DNA of 64,000 nt. It comes from Ignavibacteriales bacterium (GTDB lineage: Bacteria; Bacteroidota; Ignavibacteria; Ignavibacteriales; Ignavibacteriaceae). The position numbers and the translations under genes were made by a program. The DNA lies in assembly GCA_016709765.1 (NCBI GenBank), contig JADJMD010000015.1, forward strand, positions 124,001 to 188,000. Direction: 5' to 3'. The number at the start of each line of letters is the position of its first letter. Position 1 is the stretch's first letter. Below the pieces are notes generated by a model that saw only the letters and a list, made by a program, of their open reading frames with translations, searched no databases and was not told where the DNA came from. This document shows, piece by piece, positions 9,176 to 16,899 of the stretch.

Positions 9176-10009
9176 TTACTTGACTTTCCAATCCACCAAC
9201 ATCTGTTTCATCCTATCAAAATCAAATGGAGCGTTTGGCATTTTATTACCAAGCTCAACCGCACTTTCCATAGTTGCAATTGCTTCTGATTTTTTATTCA
9301 TTTTAGAATAGTATTGTGCAAGTATTCTTTTATTCCAATAATTTTCATTTATTAAAGTTGATGCTTGAATCCATTTAAATCCTTCATCCATATTAATGTT
9401 TTTATCCAAACAATAAGTTGCCCCAGCCATTAATTGGTTCCATTTAAAAGCATCCCGTGCTTTTTGTAAAGTTATATCTTGTGTTTTTACATCTACCTTA
9501 AACGAAACGTGAAGTTTTTCCCAATTTAAACTTACATTTACAGACGTTTCGGTGGCATCTGTAAACAGAAAAGTCATTCTTTCCATAAAGTGATGTTCTT
9601 CAGGCTTAACTTTTATTCGCAGCGCTTCTTTTTTTGGATCAAACGTAGAACTTCCATCAATCTTAGTATCTTTACTAAAAATTACTTCCCACTCGTTTGC
9701 ATTTGGAATGCAGTGGATCCCATAAGTTCCAGATGCAAGTTCATTCCCATCAACGATTACTGCGTCAGTAAAAGTAATTGTAGTTGCTTCATTTGCTCCT
9801 GTACGCCAAACTTCTCCAAATGGAACGAGTCCGCCCCAAATTTTCCTATCTTTCACTGCTGGACTACTGTAATCTATGGTAATATTTGTAACTCCAACAA
9901 ATTGAGAAACAGTTGCATCCGGACTTGGTCGCGGGGTTCTAAAATCTTGCGCAAAAGAAATAACACTAAAAATCATTATAATGGTAAGTATAGATACAGT
10001 TCTTCTCAT
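9176..10009 (-). CDS. DUF2911 domain protein, exported
   Basis: A 277-residue secreted or periplasmic protein. An N-terminal signal peptide (MRRTVSILTIIMIFSVISFAQ) is followed by a DUF2911 domain (~25-165) with the recognisable RPSPDATV, DYSSPAVKDRKIWGG, VWRTGANEATTI and SGTYGIHCIP segments. The C-terminal ~110 residues are helical and TPR-like. The start at 10009 is preferred over the upstream ATG at 10024 because AAAGG stands seven bases before it and the signal peptide then begins correctly. The biochemical role of DUF2911 is unknown. It is transcribed divergently from the HEAGH protein gene and convergently with the MORN-repeat gene. Confidence 0.85.
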   Translation of the reverse strand: MRRTVSILTIIMIFSVISFAQDFRTPRPSPDATVSQFVGVTNITIDYSSPAVKDRKIWGGLVPFGEVWRTGANEATTITFTDAVIVDGNELASGTYGIHCIPNANEWEVIFSKDTKIDGSSTFDPKKEALRIKVKPEEHHFMERMTFLFTDATETSVNVSLNWEKLHVSFKVDVKTQDITLQKARDAFKWNQLMAGATYCLDKNINMDEGFKWIQASTLINENYWNKRILAQYYSKMNKKSEAIATMESAVELGNKMPNAPFDFDRMKQMLVDWKVK

Positions 10010-10112
10010 AATGTAACCTTTCATTTTATTTATTTATAAACGATTGAACGACGGGTTTGGATTAGTTAATTTCGTTGCGAAGTTAAAGATCATTTTTTAT
10101 TTAAGCAATTTT

Positions 10113-10655
10113 ATGGATGATGAATTAAAAAAAGAGATCGAGCAAAGCCTTAAAAAGGCGAAACCACACACCAAATGGAATGAAATTATAAAATGGATTC
10201 CATCAATTATTATTTTACCAATTGCGCTTTATTGGGTTTTAACTCGTGGAGAGTATGGACTAATTGATAACGCCGATTTAGTTATACACGAAGCGGGACA
10301 TTTTTTCTTTATGTTCTTTGGAAAATACATCTATACCCTTGGTGGAACTTTAATGCAAATTATTCTTCCATTAATAATTTTCTTTTATTTTTTTAGAACT
10401 GAATATCGAACAGGTATGCAAGTTTCTCTGCTGTGGCTCGGACAAAATTTTATTAACATTTCTGTTTACGCTGCGGATGCTCAGGCAAAAAGACTTCCTT
10501 TACTTGGGGGAAATAAAGTTTATCACGATTGGGAATATTTGCTGCGAGAAATTGGAATGCTTCAGTACGATGCCGAAGTTGGGTATTTCTTTTTGGGAAT
10601 CGCAATAATTCTTTTTATTACTACTCTTATTATGCCTCTAATTACTCAAAATTAA
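10113..10655 (+). CDS. Small integral membrane protein with HEAGH motif
   Basis: A 180-residue protein with about four hydrophobic segments. A charged, helical N-terminus (DDELKKEIEQ) is followed by TM1 (IIKWIPSIIILPIALYWVL) and then, at the start of the next hydrophobic stretch, VIHEAGHFFFMFFG. That places a zinc-protease-like HExxH next to the membrane, as in site-2 proteases (M50). The C-terminal half contains two more segments and a soluble loop with KVYHDWEYLLREIGML. The ATG at 10113 was chosen; an in-frame TTG at 10044 would add unconserved residues. No NPDG-type second M50 motif is obvious, so protease activity is unproven. It may be a membrane metalloprotein of unknown function. Confidence 0.65.
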   Translation: MDDELKKEIEQSLKKAKPHTKWNEIIKWIPSIIILPIALYWVLTRGEYGLIDNADLVIHEAGHFFFMFFGKYIYTLGGTLMQIILPLIIFFYFFRTEYRTGMQVSLLWLGQNFINISVYAADAQAKRLPLLGGNKVYHDWEYLLREIGMLQYDAEVGYFFLGIAIILFITTLIMPLITQN

Positions 10656-10698
10656 ATACTATCTTTTGCCACAAAAAATTTGTCAGGTTTGGTTTCAA

Positions 10699-11511
10699 AT
10701 GAAGTTTATTTTTTCAATTCTGATTTTATTTTCGTTAAATACTTTTTCGCAGCTTGATACTGTAAAAACCTATTTCCCTAATGGAAATTTAGAAGCAGCG
10801 GTGGTTTATGAAAAAGATGTAAGACAAGGTGAAACTTTGTTATATTGGGGAAATGGAAATATTAAAGAAAAAAGAAATTATGTTAATGATAAAGTGTTTG
10901 GTACTGTTACAACTTATTATGAAAATGGAAAAATAAAAGAACTTTACAGTATTGAAGATGGAAGGCGTGATGGTCCAGCAACCTATTATGATTCATCTGG
11001 AAATGTTATTGAAGATGTGATGTTTGAAAATGGTTTGCGAAAGGGACAAGAGTTTTTATTAGTTGGTGAGTATCGCGAAGAAGATTATCAAAAACTATTG
11101 GCTGAATGGAAGGAACGGCAAGATCTAAAAAAGAATGCAAAAGATGATCTAAATCTTCCACCTGCTGAAGAAGATAGAACTAATTTGGAAGACGATCCGG
11201 CCTATTATTCTAATGTTGAAGTTATGCCGGAGCCAATTGGCGGAATGAATACGATATACAAAAAACTTGTTTATCCAAAAGAAGCGATTGAAAATAAGAT
11301 TGAAGGTACAGTTAAAATTCAGGCTTTTATTGAAAAAAATGGTGAAGTTTCTTCATCTCAAGTTGTTGAAGGAATTGGTTATGGATGTGATGAGAACGCG
11401 AGACTTTCTGTTTATTACACCCGTTTTAAACCGGGGCTGCAAAAAGGGATTAGAATGAAAGTACAAATGGTAATTTCTATTGAGTTTAAACTAGATGAAA
11501 AATTTAAGTGA
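10699..11511 (+). CDS. Exported TonB C-terminal domain protein with YwqK/MORN repeats
   Basis: A 270-residue protein. A signal peptide or membrane anchor (MKFIFSILILFSLNTFSQ) is followed by three to four MORN_2/YwqK repeats (YFPNGNLEAAVVYEK, YWGNGNIKEKRNY, YYENGKIKELYS, YYDSSGNVIEDV). After a charged linker (~130-175) comes a TonB C-terminal domain starting PEPIGGMNTIYKKLVYP, with the family's GTVKIQAFIEKNGEV and a final beta strand. The ATG at 10699 gives a clean signal peptide; an upstream in-frame start would add a non-hydrophobic leader. No ExbB/ExbD genes are adjacent, so it may be an auxiliary energy transducer. Its last eight bases overlap the convergent pdxB. Confidence 0.8.
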   Translation: MKFIFSILILFSLNTFSQLDTVKTYFPNGNLEAAVVYEKDVRQGETLLYWGNGNIKEKRNYVNDKVFGTVTTYYENGKIKELYSIEDGRRDGPATYYDSSGNVIEDVMFENGLRKGQEFLLVGEYREEDYQKLLAEWKERQDLKKNAKDDLNLPPAEEDRTNLEDDPAYYSNVEVMPEPIGGMNTIYKKLVYPKEAIENKIEGTVKIQAFIEKNGEVSSSQVVEGIGYGCDENARLSVYYTRFKPGLQKGIRMKVQMVISIEFKLDEKFK

Positions 11512-12643
11512 TTATATTAAATCTTAACTTTTTAAGCACACTTGTGTTTTCTTCTTTTAAATTATCAAATCGAATGCTATAATTATTAAACTCTCTTCGA
11601 GTTGGGTAATTTTTTCTCTGTAAGTCAAATTCGAGGACTCTTTCAGCCCCATTCATTTTGGTCATTTTCCGTATTCGTAAATCATCTCCTTTAATATTGT
11701 AAATGCTGCTTAATAAAGAATTCAAACTGATTTCTATTTTTTCTGATGCATTTAAATGTTTTAAATAATCACTCGGATTTTCTAAATCAAAATGAAATGA
11801 TTTTTCTAAACCTAAAACCCTACACAATGATTCATAAATAATTTTTGTACCATTAATTTTTCCCTCTAAAGAATAACCTGCAATATGTGGCGTTGCAATT
11901 AATGTTTGCTCTAAAAGTTCAGGACTTATATTTGGTTCATTTTCCCAAACATCTAAAACAACTTTTAATTTCTTCTTACTAATAACATCAAGCAAATCTT
12001 TATTGTTGATTACAGCACCACGCGAAGAGTTTATTAAAACAGTCTCACCTTTAACTCTGTTTAATAATCTTTTATCAAAAAGATGAAAGGTCTTATCAAC
12101 GCCATTGAGATTTAAAGGTGTGTGCAGTGTAATTATATCGGCAGAAAGAATCTCATCCAAACTTACAAAACTTCGTTTGTCGCCATTTCGTTTTAACGGT
12201 GGATCGTTAAGTAAAACATTCATTCCAAGTGCTTTAGCAAAGCCTGCAACTTTACTTCCAACATTTCCAGCACCAACAACTCCTATCGATTTACCACTAA
12301 GTTTAAAATCAAATCTAACCGAAAGATTTAATAAAGCAGTTACAACATATTCTGCAACTGAAAAAGCATTACAACCTTTCGCATCTGCAAAAGCAATCTT
12401 CTTTTTTTTAAGATAGTCTAAATCAATGTGATCTGTTCCAATTGTAGCGGTTCCAACAAATTTAACTTTTGTATTTTTGAGCAATTCTTCATTTACTTTC
12501 GTAATTGAACGCACAATTAGAATATCCGCATTGCTTAAAACCTTGTTTGTAATATCACGCCCAGATAGAAGTGTTACATCTCCAAATTGGTTAAATGCTT
12601 TTTGCGCAAAGGTAATATTTTCATCAACAATTAATTGCAACAT
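11504..12643 (-). CDS. pdxB: Erythronate-4-phosphate dehydrogenase
   Basis: A 379-residue D-2-hydroxyacid dehydrogenase of the PdxB type, which oxidises 4-phosphoerythronate in the DXP-dependent pyridoxal phosphate pathway. The N-terminal catalytic domain starts LIVDENITFA and contains FVGTATIGTDHID, the PdxB signature. The NAD-binding domain shows GVVGAGNVGSKVA, NSSRGAVINNKDLL with the catalytic Arg, and TPHIAGYSLEGK with the catalytic His. The C-terminal ~90 residues correspond to the PdxB dimerisation extension, although that region is divergent. The length fits PdxB better than the shorter SerA-like enzymes. It is convergent with the TonB-MORN gene (8-base overlap) and divergent from mgtE. 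Confidence 0.88.
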   Translation of the reverse strand: MLQLIVDENITFAQKAFNQFGDVTLLSGRDITNKVLSNADILIVRSITKVNEELLKNTKVKFVGTATIGTDHIDLDYLKKKKIAFADAKGCNAFSVAEYVVTALLNLSVRFDFKLSGKSIGVVGAGNVGSKVAGFAKALGMNVLLNDPPLKRNGDKRSFVSLDEILSADIITLHTPLNLNGVDKTFHLFDKRLLNRVKGETVLINSSRGAVINNKDLLDVISKKKLKVVLDVWENEPNISPELLEQTLIATPHIAGYSLEGKINGTKIIYESLCRVLGLEKSFHFDLENPSDYLKHLNASEKIEISLNSLLSSIYNIKGDDLRIRKMTKMNGAERVLEFDLQRKNYPTRREFNNYSIRFDNLKEENTSVLKKLRFNIIT

Positions 12644-12781
12644 GATAGCATATCTAGATTGTAATAACTAAATTTTTGATTGTGATTTGAACATAATACA
12701 ATTATTTTTTGCAAGCCAATGAATTAAAACAAAAACAAAAAATGTAAACAAGATTGTTGTTCCTAAAATAAGGATTTTCAG

Positions 12782-14161
12782 ATGCTTAGTCGATTGTTAC
12801 AACCAGAAATCAAGTCTCTTATTGAAGAGAGACAACTCGGTGTCTTAAAGGAAATTCTTACTGATTGGACTCCCGCCGATATTGCCGAACTTCTCATAGA
12901 TCTTTCAGAAAAAGAACGTGTAATTATTTTCCGTCTACTTTCAAAAGAATTAGCTGCCGATACTTTTGAGTATATGGATTTTGATACTCAGATGGAACTC
13001 CTAAAATCAATGGGAAGGGAAGAAACGGCAGTTATTCTAAATGAAATGGATCCTGATGATCGTACTGCTTTATTTGAAGAACTGCCATCAACTGCTGCAA
13101 AACAATTAATTCAGTTACTTTCCCCGGACGAAAGAAAAACGGCTGTTACGCTATTAGGCTATCCGGAAAATTCTGTTGGAAGGTTAATGACCCCGGACTA
13201 CATAGCCATTCAACCTTCATTTACAACGCAACAAACGCTGGATTACATTCGTGAGCATGGAAAAAACAAAGAAACACTAAACATTATTTATGTTGTTGAT
13301 GATAAGGGTAAATTAATCGATGACGTTAGAATAAAAGATTTTCTTTTAGCACCATTAGATTCTACCGTTGCAGATCTGATGGACGAAAACTTTGTTGGAT
13401 TGCATGTTTTTGATGATCAGGAAACTGCGGTTGAGGCATTTAAGAAATATGATAGAGTTGCTTTGCCAGTTGTCGATCGTGCGGGAATGCTAATTGGAAT
13501 TGTAACGGTTGATGACGTATTTGATGTAGCTGAAGAAGAGACCACAGAAGATATTCAAAAGCAAGCTGCTATTGAGGTTTTAGAAGAACCATATGCTGAA
13601 ATATCAATACGCCAAATGGTTAAAAAAAGAGCACCGTGGCTTTCTCTATTATTGTTGGGTGAATTTTTGACCGCTTTAGCAATGGGATTTTTTGAAGAGG
13701 AAATAGCAAAAGTTGCAGCACTCGCCATTTTTGTTCCATTAATAATTTCAAGCGGTGGAAATTCCGGTTCTCAAGCAGCTACACTTGTAGTGCGTGCAAT
13801 GGCACTTGGTGAAATTACTCTAATTGACTGGTGGCACATTATGAAAAGAGAAATTTTTTCCGGATCAATGCTTGGGTTCATTTTAGGGTCAATTGGATTT
13901 ATTCAGGTTGCTGTGCTTTCCAATTTTACACCTGCAATTGCGCCCCATTGGTTTTTAATAGGTTTAACAGTTGGCTTTTCTTTAATTGGAATTGTACTTT
14001 GGGGCACACTAACGGGTTCAATGCTTCCGTTTATTTTGAAAAGATTGGGTGCAGATCCTGCAACCTCATCAGCGCCTTTAGTTGCTACCGTTGTGGATGT
14101 GACCGGATTAATAATCTATTTTAGCGTAGCTCTTTTAGTTTTAGGCGGAACTCTACTCTAA
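12782..14161 (+). CDS. mgtE: Magnesium transporter MgtE
   Basis: A 459-residue Mg2+ channel of the inner membrane. The cytoplasmic superhelical N domain (~1-130) contains the repeated LLDLSEKERVIIFRLL and MDPDDRTALFEELP units. A CBS pair follows (~135-255; GRLMTPDYIAI and VDDVFDVAEEE), and then five membrane helices with the conserved SSGGNSGSQAATLVVRAMA pore stretch. Length and order are those of the family. No M-box or other Mg2+ riboswitch is visible in the 138-bp divergent gap shared with pdxB. Regulation is expected through Mg2+ binding by the N and CBS domains. Confidence 0.95.
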   Translation: MLSRLLQPEIKSLIEERQLGVLKEILTDWTPADIAELLIDLSEKERVIIFRLLSKELAADTFEYMDFDTQMELLKSMGREETAVILNEMDPDDRTALFEELPSTAAKQLIQLLSPDERKTAVTLLGYPENSVGRLMTPDYIAIQPSFTTQQTLDYIREHGKNKETLNIIYVVDDKGKLIDDVRIKDFLLAPLDSTVADLMDENFVGLHVFDDQETAVEAFKKYDRVALPVVDRAGMLIGIVTVDDVFDVAEEETTEDIQKQAAIEVLEEPYAEISIRQMVKKRAPWLSLLLLGEFLTALAMGFFEEEIAKVAALAIFVPLIISSGGNSGSQAATLVVRAMALGEITLIDWWHIMKREIFSGSMLGFILGSIGFIQVAVLSNFTPAIAPHWFLIGLTVGFSLIGIVLWGTLTGSMLPFILKRLGADPATSSAPLVATVVDVTGLIIYFSVALLVLGGTLL

Positions 14162-14269
14162 ATTGCTTTTTTAAGCAAAACTTGCATCATTTCTTGCCAA
14201 AATATCAGGATTGATTAGAGTATTATTTTTATATTTACATCATTATTAATAATTATAAAGCGTAATTAA

Positions 14270-15151
14270 GTGGATGCAAAAAAGAATACTAAAGGAATTA
14301 TTTTGGCCGGCGGCTCGGGTTCAAGGCTTTACCCCATCACTAAAGTTTATAGCAAACAACTAGCTTTAATTTATGATAAACCATTAATCTATTACCCCCT
14401 TTCTATTTTAATGCTTGGCGGAATTAAAGATGTACTCATTATCTCCAACGAAGAAACCATTCCGATGTACAAACATTTGTTTAACCACGGAAGCACTATA
14501 GGGATGAATATTCAATATGCGGTTCAGCCTTCGCCTAATGGAATTGCGGAAGCATTTATTATCGGAGAAGAATTTATTGGCAATGATGATGTCTGTTTAG
14601 TTTTAGGTGATAACATTTTTTACGGTGATTTGACATTCTTTTATGAAGGTATTCAGAAAAACGTTGGTGCAACTATTTTTGGTTATCAAGTCAATGACCC
14701 AGAACGATATGGAATAGTAGAATTTAGTAAAGATGGAAGCGCGATTTCGATTGAAGAAAAGCCTAAAAATCCTAAATCACATTACGCTGTTCCCGGTCTT
14801 TATATTTTTAATAATGAAGTTATCAACATCTCCAAAAATCTTAAGCCATCTGTTCGCGGTGAGCTAGAGATTACCGATGTAAACAAAGAATATTTAAATC
14901 GTAAGCAGCTTAGAGTGGAAAAGATTGGACGCGGAATTGCATGGCTTGATACCGGAACACCTGAAGCTTTACTTCAGGCATCAAACTTTTTTGGAGTAAT
15001 TGAAGACAGACAAGGGCTAAAAGTGGCTTGCATCGAAGAGATTGCTTATCACAAAGGATTTATTAATAAAGATCAATTTTTAGAGTTGGTTAACTCAATT
15101 CCTAAATCTTTATATCGTGATTATCTTGAAAAAATATTGAAAGAAGGATAA
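14270..15151 (+). CDS. rfbA: Glucose-1-phosphate thymidylyltransferase
   Basis: A 293-residue nucleotidyltransferase that makes dTDP-glucose from glucose 1-phosphate and dTTP. It has the family start GIILAGGSGSRLYP, followed by KQLALIYDKPLIYYPL, LGDNIFYG, YGIVEF, SIEEKPKNPKSHYAV and the product-site segment GRGIAWLDTGT. The gene begins with GTG; the first ATG nearby is out of frame, and the GTG start leaves only a short leader before the conserved glycine loop. It is the first gene of the surface-sugar cluster running to gmd, with rfbC four bases downstream. RfbB and RfbD, needed to complete dTDP-rhamnose, are not in this window. Confidence 0.94.
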   Translation: MDAKKNTKGIILAGGSGSRLYPITKVYSKQLALIYDKPLIYYPLSILMLGGIKDVLIISNEETIPMYKHLFNHGSTIGMNIQYAVQPSPNGIAEAFIIGEEFIGNDDVCLVLGDNIFYGDLTFFYEGIQKNVGATIFGYQVNDPERYGIVEFSKDGSAISIEEKPKNPKSHYAVPGLYIFNNEVINISKNLKPSVRGELEITDVNKEYLNRKQLRVEKIGRGIAWLDTGTPEALLQASNFFGVIEDRQGLKVACIEEIAYHKGFINKDQFLELVNSIPKSLYRDYLEKILKEG

Positions 15152-15155
15152 CCAT

Positions 15156-15704
15156 TTGGAAGTAATTAAAACCGAATTTGATGGTTTACTTATTATCAAA
15201 CCAAAAGTTTTTGGTGATGAACGAGGCTATTTTTTTGAGAGTTTTAATGATGTCAATTATCAAAAAGCCGGAATAGATTTTTGTTTTGTGCAAGATAATA
15301 TTTCTAAATCAAAAAAAAATACAGTTAGAGGCTTACATTACCAGATTGGTGAAAACGCACAGGGTAAATTGTGTAAGGTAGTTTATGGCAAAGTCTTAGA
15401 TGTGGCTGTTGATATTCGTTTTGGTTCGCCAACATTTGGAAAATATTTTTCATCCGAACTATCCGAAGAAAATCATGCTCAGCTTTGGATTCCACCGGGA
15501 TTTGCACACGGATTTTCCGTTCTATCCGATGAAGCAATTTTTTCTTATAAGTGCACAGCGCTTTATAGTAAAGAACATGAGCGAGCAATATTATTTAATG
15601 ATCCGGATTTGAACATTGATTGGAAAGTAAAAAATCCAATTGTATCTGAAAAAGACTTGATTGCCCTAAATTTAAAAGACATCAAAAAAGATTTTACATA
15701 TTAA
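15156..15704 (+). CDS. rfbC: dTDP-4-dehydrorhamnose 3,5-epimerase
   Basis: A 182-residue cupin-fold epimerase acting on dTDP-4-keto-6-deoxyglucose. Recognisable segments are GDERGYFFESFN, VQDNISKS, VRGLHYQ with the catalytic His, KLCKVVYGKVLDVAVDIR, WIPPGFAHGF and the Tyr-containing YKCTALYSKEHE. It starts with TTG four bases after rfbA, and the length is usual. The pairing with rfbA and the following aminotransferase is compatible with dTDP-rhamnose or a dTDP-amino-deoxyhexose. The final sugar cannot be named from this window. Confidence 0.93.
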   Translation: MEVIKTEFDGLLIIKPKVFGDERGYFFESFNDVNYQKAGIDFCFVQDNISKSKKNTVRGLHYQIGENAQGKLCKVVYGKVLDVAVDIRFGSPTFGKYFSSELSEENHAQLWIPPGFAHGFSVLSDEAIFSYKCTALYSKEHERAILFNDPDLNIDWKVKNPIVSEKDLIALNLKDIKKDFTY

Positions 15705-15727
15705 TTTTATATCAAAAAGGAAATAAA

Positions 15728-16894
15728 ATGCGCGTACCGTTATTAGATCTTAAACCACAATATCAAGCATTAAAAAAAGAACTTGATGAAGCAGTAATTA
15801 AAGTTGCAGAATCTCAATATTTTATTCTTGGTCCTGAAGTTACAGCAATGGAAAAAGAATTTTGTGATTATCTTGGATGTAAACACGCATTAGGCGTTTC
15901 ATCCGGTACAGATGCACTTTTATTAGCTTTGATGGCAATTGATATAAAGCCCGGTGATGAAGTTATTGTTCCAACCTATTCGTTCTTTGCAACTGCCGGA
16001 GTTGTATCTAGATTGAACGCTAAGCCTGTATTAATTGAAAATGATCCCATCACTTTTAATATGGATCCAGAAGATTTTGAAAAGAAAATCACTTCCAAAA
16101 CCAAAGCCGTTGTTCCTGTTCATCTTTATGGCCAAAGTGCAGATTTAGATCAGATTATCAAAATTGCAAAAGCACACAACATAATTGTAATTGAAGATGC
16201 TGCACAAGCTATAGGAACACAATATAAGGATGGTCGTTTTGTTGGAACAATCGGAGATATTGGATGCTTTTCATTTTTTCCTAGTAAAAATCTTGGTTGC
16301 TATGGAGATGGTGGATTGGTGACAACAAACAACGATTCACTTGCAAAAACTCTTACCATAAAAAGAGTACACGGCGGCGAACCAAAATATTATCACAAAG
16401 TTATTGGTGGCAATTTTAGAATTGATGCTTTGCAAGCTGCAGTGCTTAGAGTTAAACTCCCGCATTTAGATAAATGGTCCGAGAAAAGAAGACACAACGC
16501 AAATCGTTATACAGAACTTTTTATTAAGGCAGGCTTAGCTGAGGAAACAGGAAAAATTAAATTTGATTCTAATAATAAAGTGCTTCTCCCAAAAGCTGTT
16601 TATGAAAAATCAGGAATAAAGAATTATCATATTTATAATCAATATATCGTTCGTGTTGATAAACGAGATGAGCTGAGAGAATTTTTAACTAAAAATGAAA
16701 TTGGAACAGAAATATATTATCCAGTTCCTTTCCATTTGCAAGAATGCTTTAAAGAACTTGGGCACAAAAAAGGCGATTTCCCAATCTCAGAATTTTCTGC
16801 AGATAAATCGCTTGCGCTTCCAATCTATCCCGAGTTGCACGATGATCAATTATTTTATGTTGTTGAAACATTTAAAAAATTCTTTAATCAATAA
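15728..16894 (+). CDS. DegT/DnrJ/EryC1/StrS family sugar aminotransferase
   Basis: A 388-residue PLP enzyme that transaminates a nucleotide-linked keto sugar. It opens with MRVPLLDLKPQYQAL, typical of the family, and continues with LGVSSGTDALLLAL for cofactor binding, PVHLYGQ, VIEDAAQAIG, and FFPSKNLGCYGDGG containing the internal-aldimine lysine. HNAN-Y and YPVPFHLQECF are also conserved. It lies 23 bases after rfbC and six bases before the Wzi-like gene. The neighbourhood suggests a dTDP-3- or 4-amino-6-deoxyhexose for surface glycan, but the regiospecificity cannot be read from sequence alone. Confidence 0.9.
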   Translation: MRVPLLDLKPQYQALKKELDEAVIKVAESQYFILGPEVTAMEKEFCDYLGCKHALGVSSGTDALLLALMAIDIKPGDEVIVPTYSFFATAGVVSRLNAKPVLIENDPITFNMDPEDFEKKITSKTKAVVPVHLYGQSADLDQIIKIAKAHNIIVIEDAAQAIGTQYKDGRFVGTIGDIGCFSFFPSKNLGCYGDGGLVTTNNDSLAKTLTIKRVHGGEPKYYHKVIGGNFRIDALQAAVLRVKLPHLDKWSEKRRHNANRYTELFIKAGLAEETGKIKFDSNNKVLLPKAVYEKSGIKNYHIYNQYIVRVDKRDELREFLTKNEIGTEIYYPVPFHLQECFKELGHKKGDFPISEFSADKSLALPIYPELHDDQLFYVVETFKKFFNQ

Positions 16895-16899
16895 GAGAA

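Noticed and set aside
9590..10039. Plus-strand ORF of 149 codons opposite the DUF2911 gene
   Set aside because: DUF2911 motifs, a signal peptide and an RBS are on the minus strand; the plus-strand product is Cys/Asn/Ser-rich and unlike a real protein.
12644..12781. Possible Mg2+ riboswitch upstream of mgtE
   Set aside because: The 138-bp gap is AT-rich and lacks the conserved helices and core of an M-box; nothing else regulatory was identifiable.
14163..14178. Small inverted repeat TTGCTT/AAGCAA after mgtE as terminator
   Set aside because: The stem is only six AT-rich pairs and has no following T tract.
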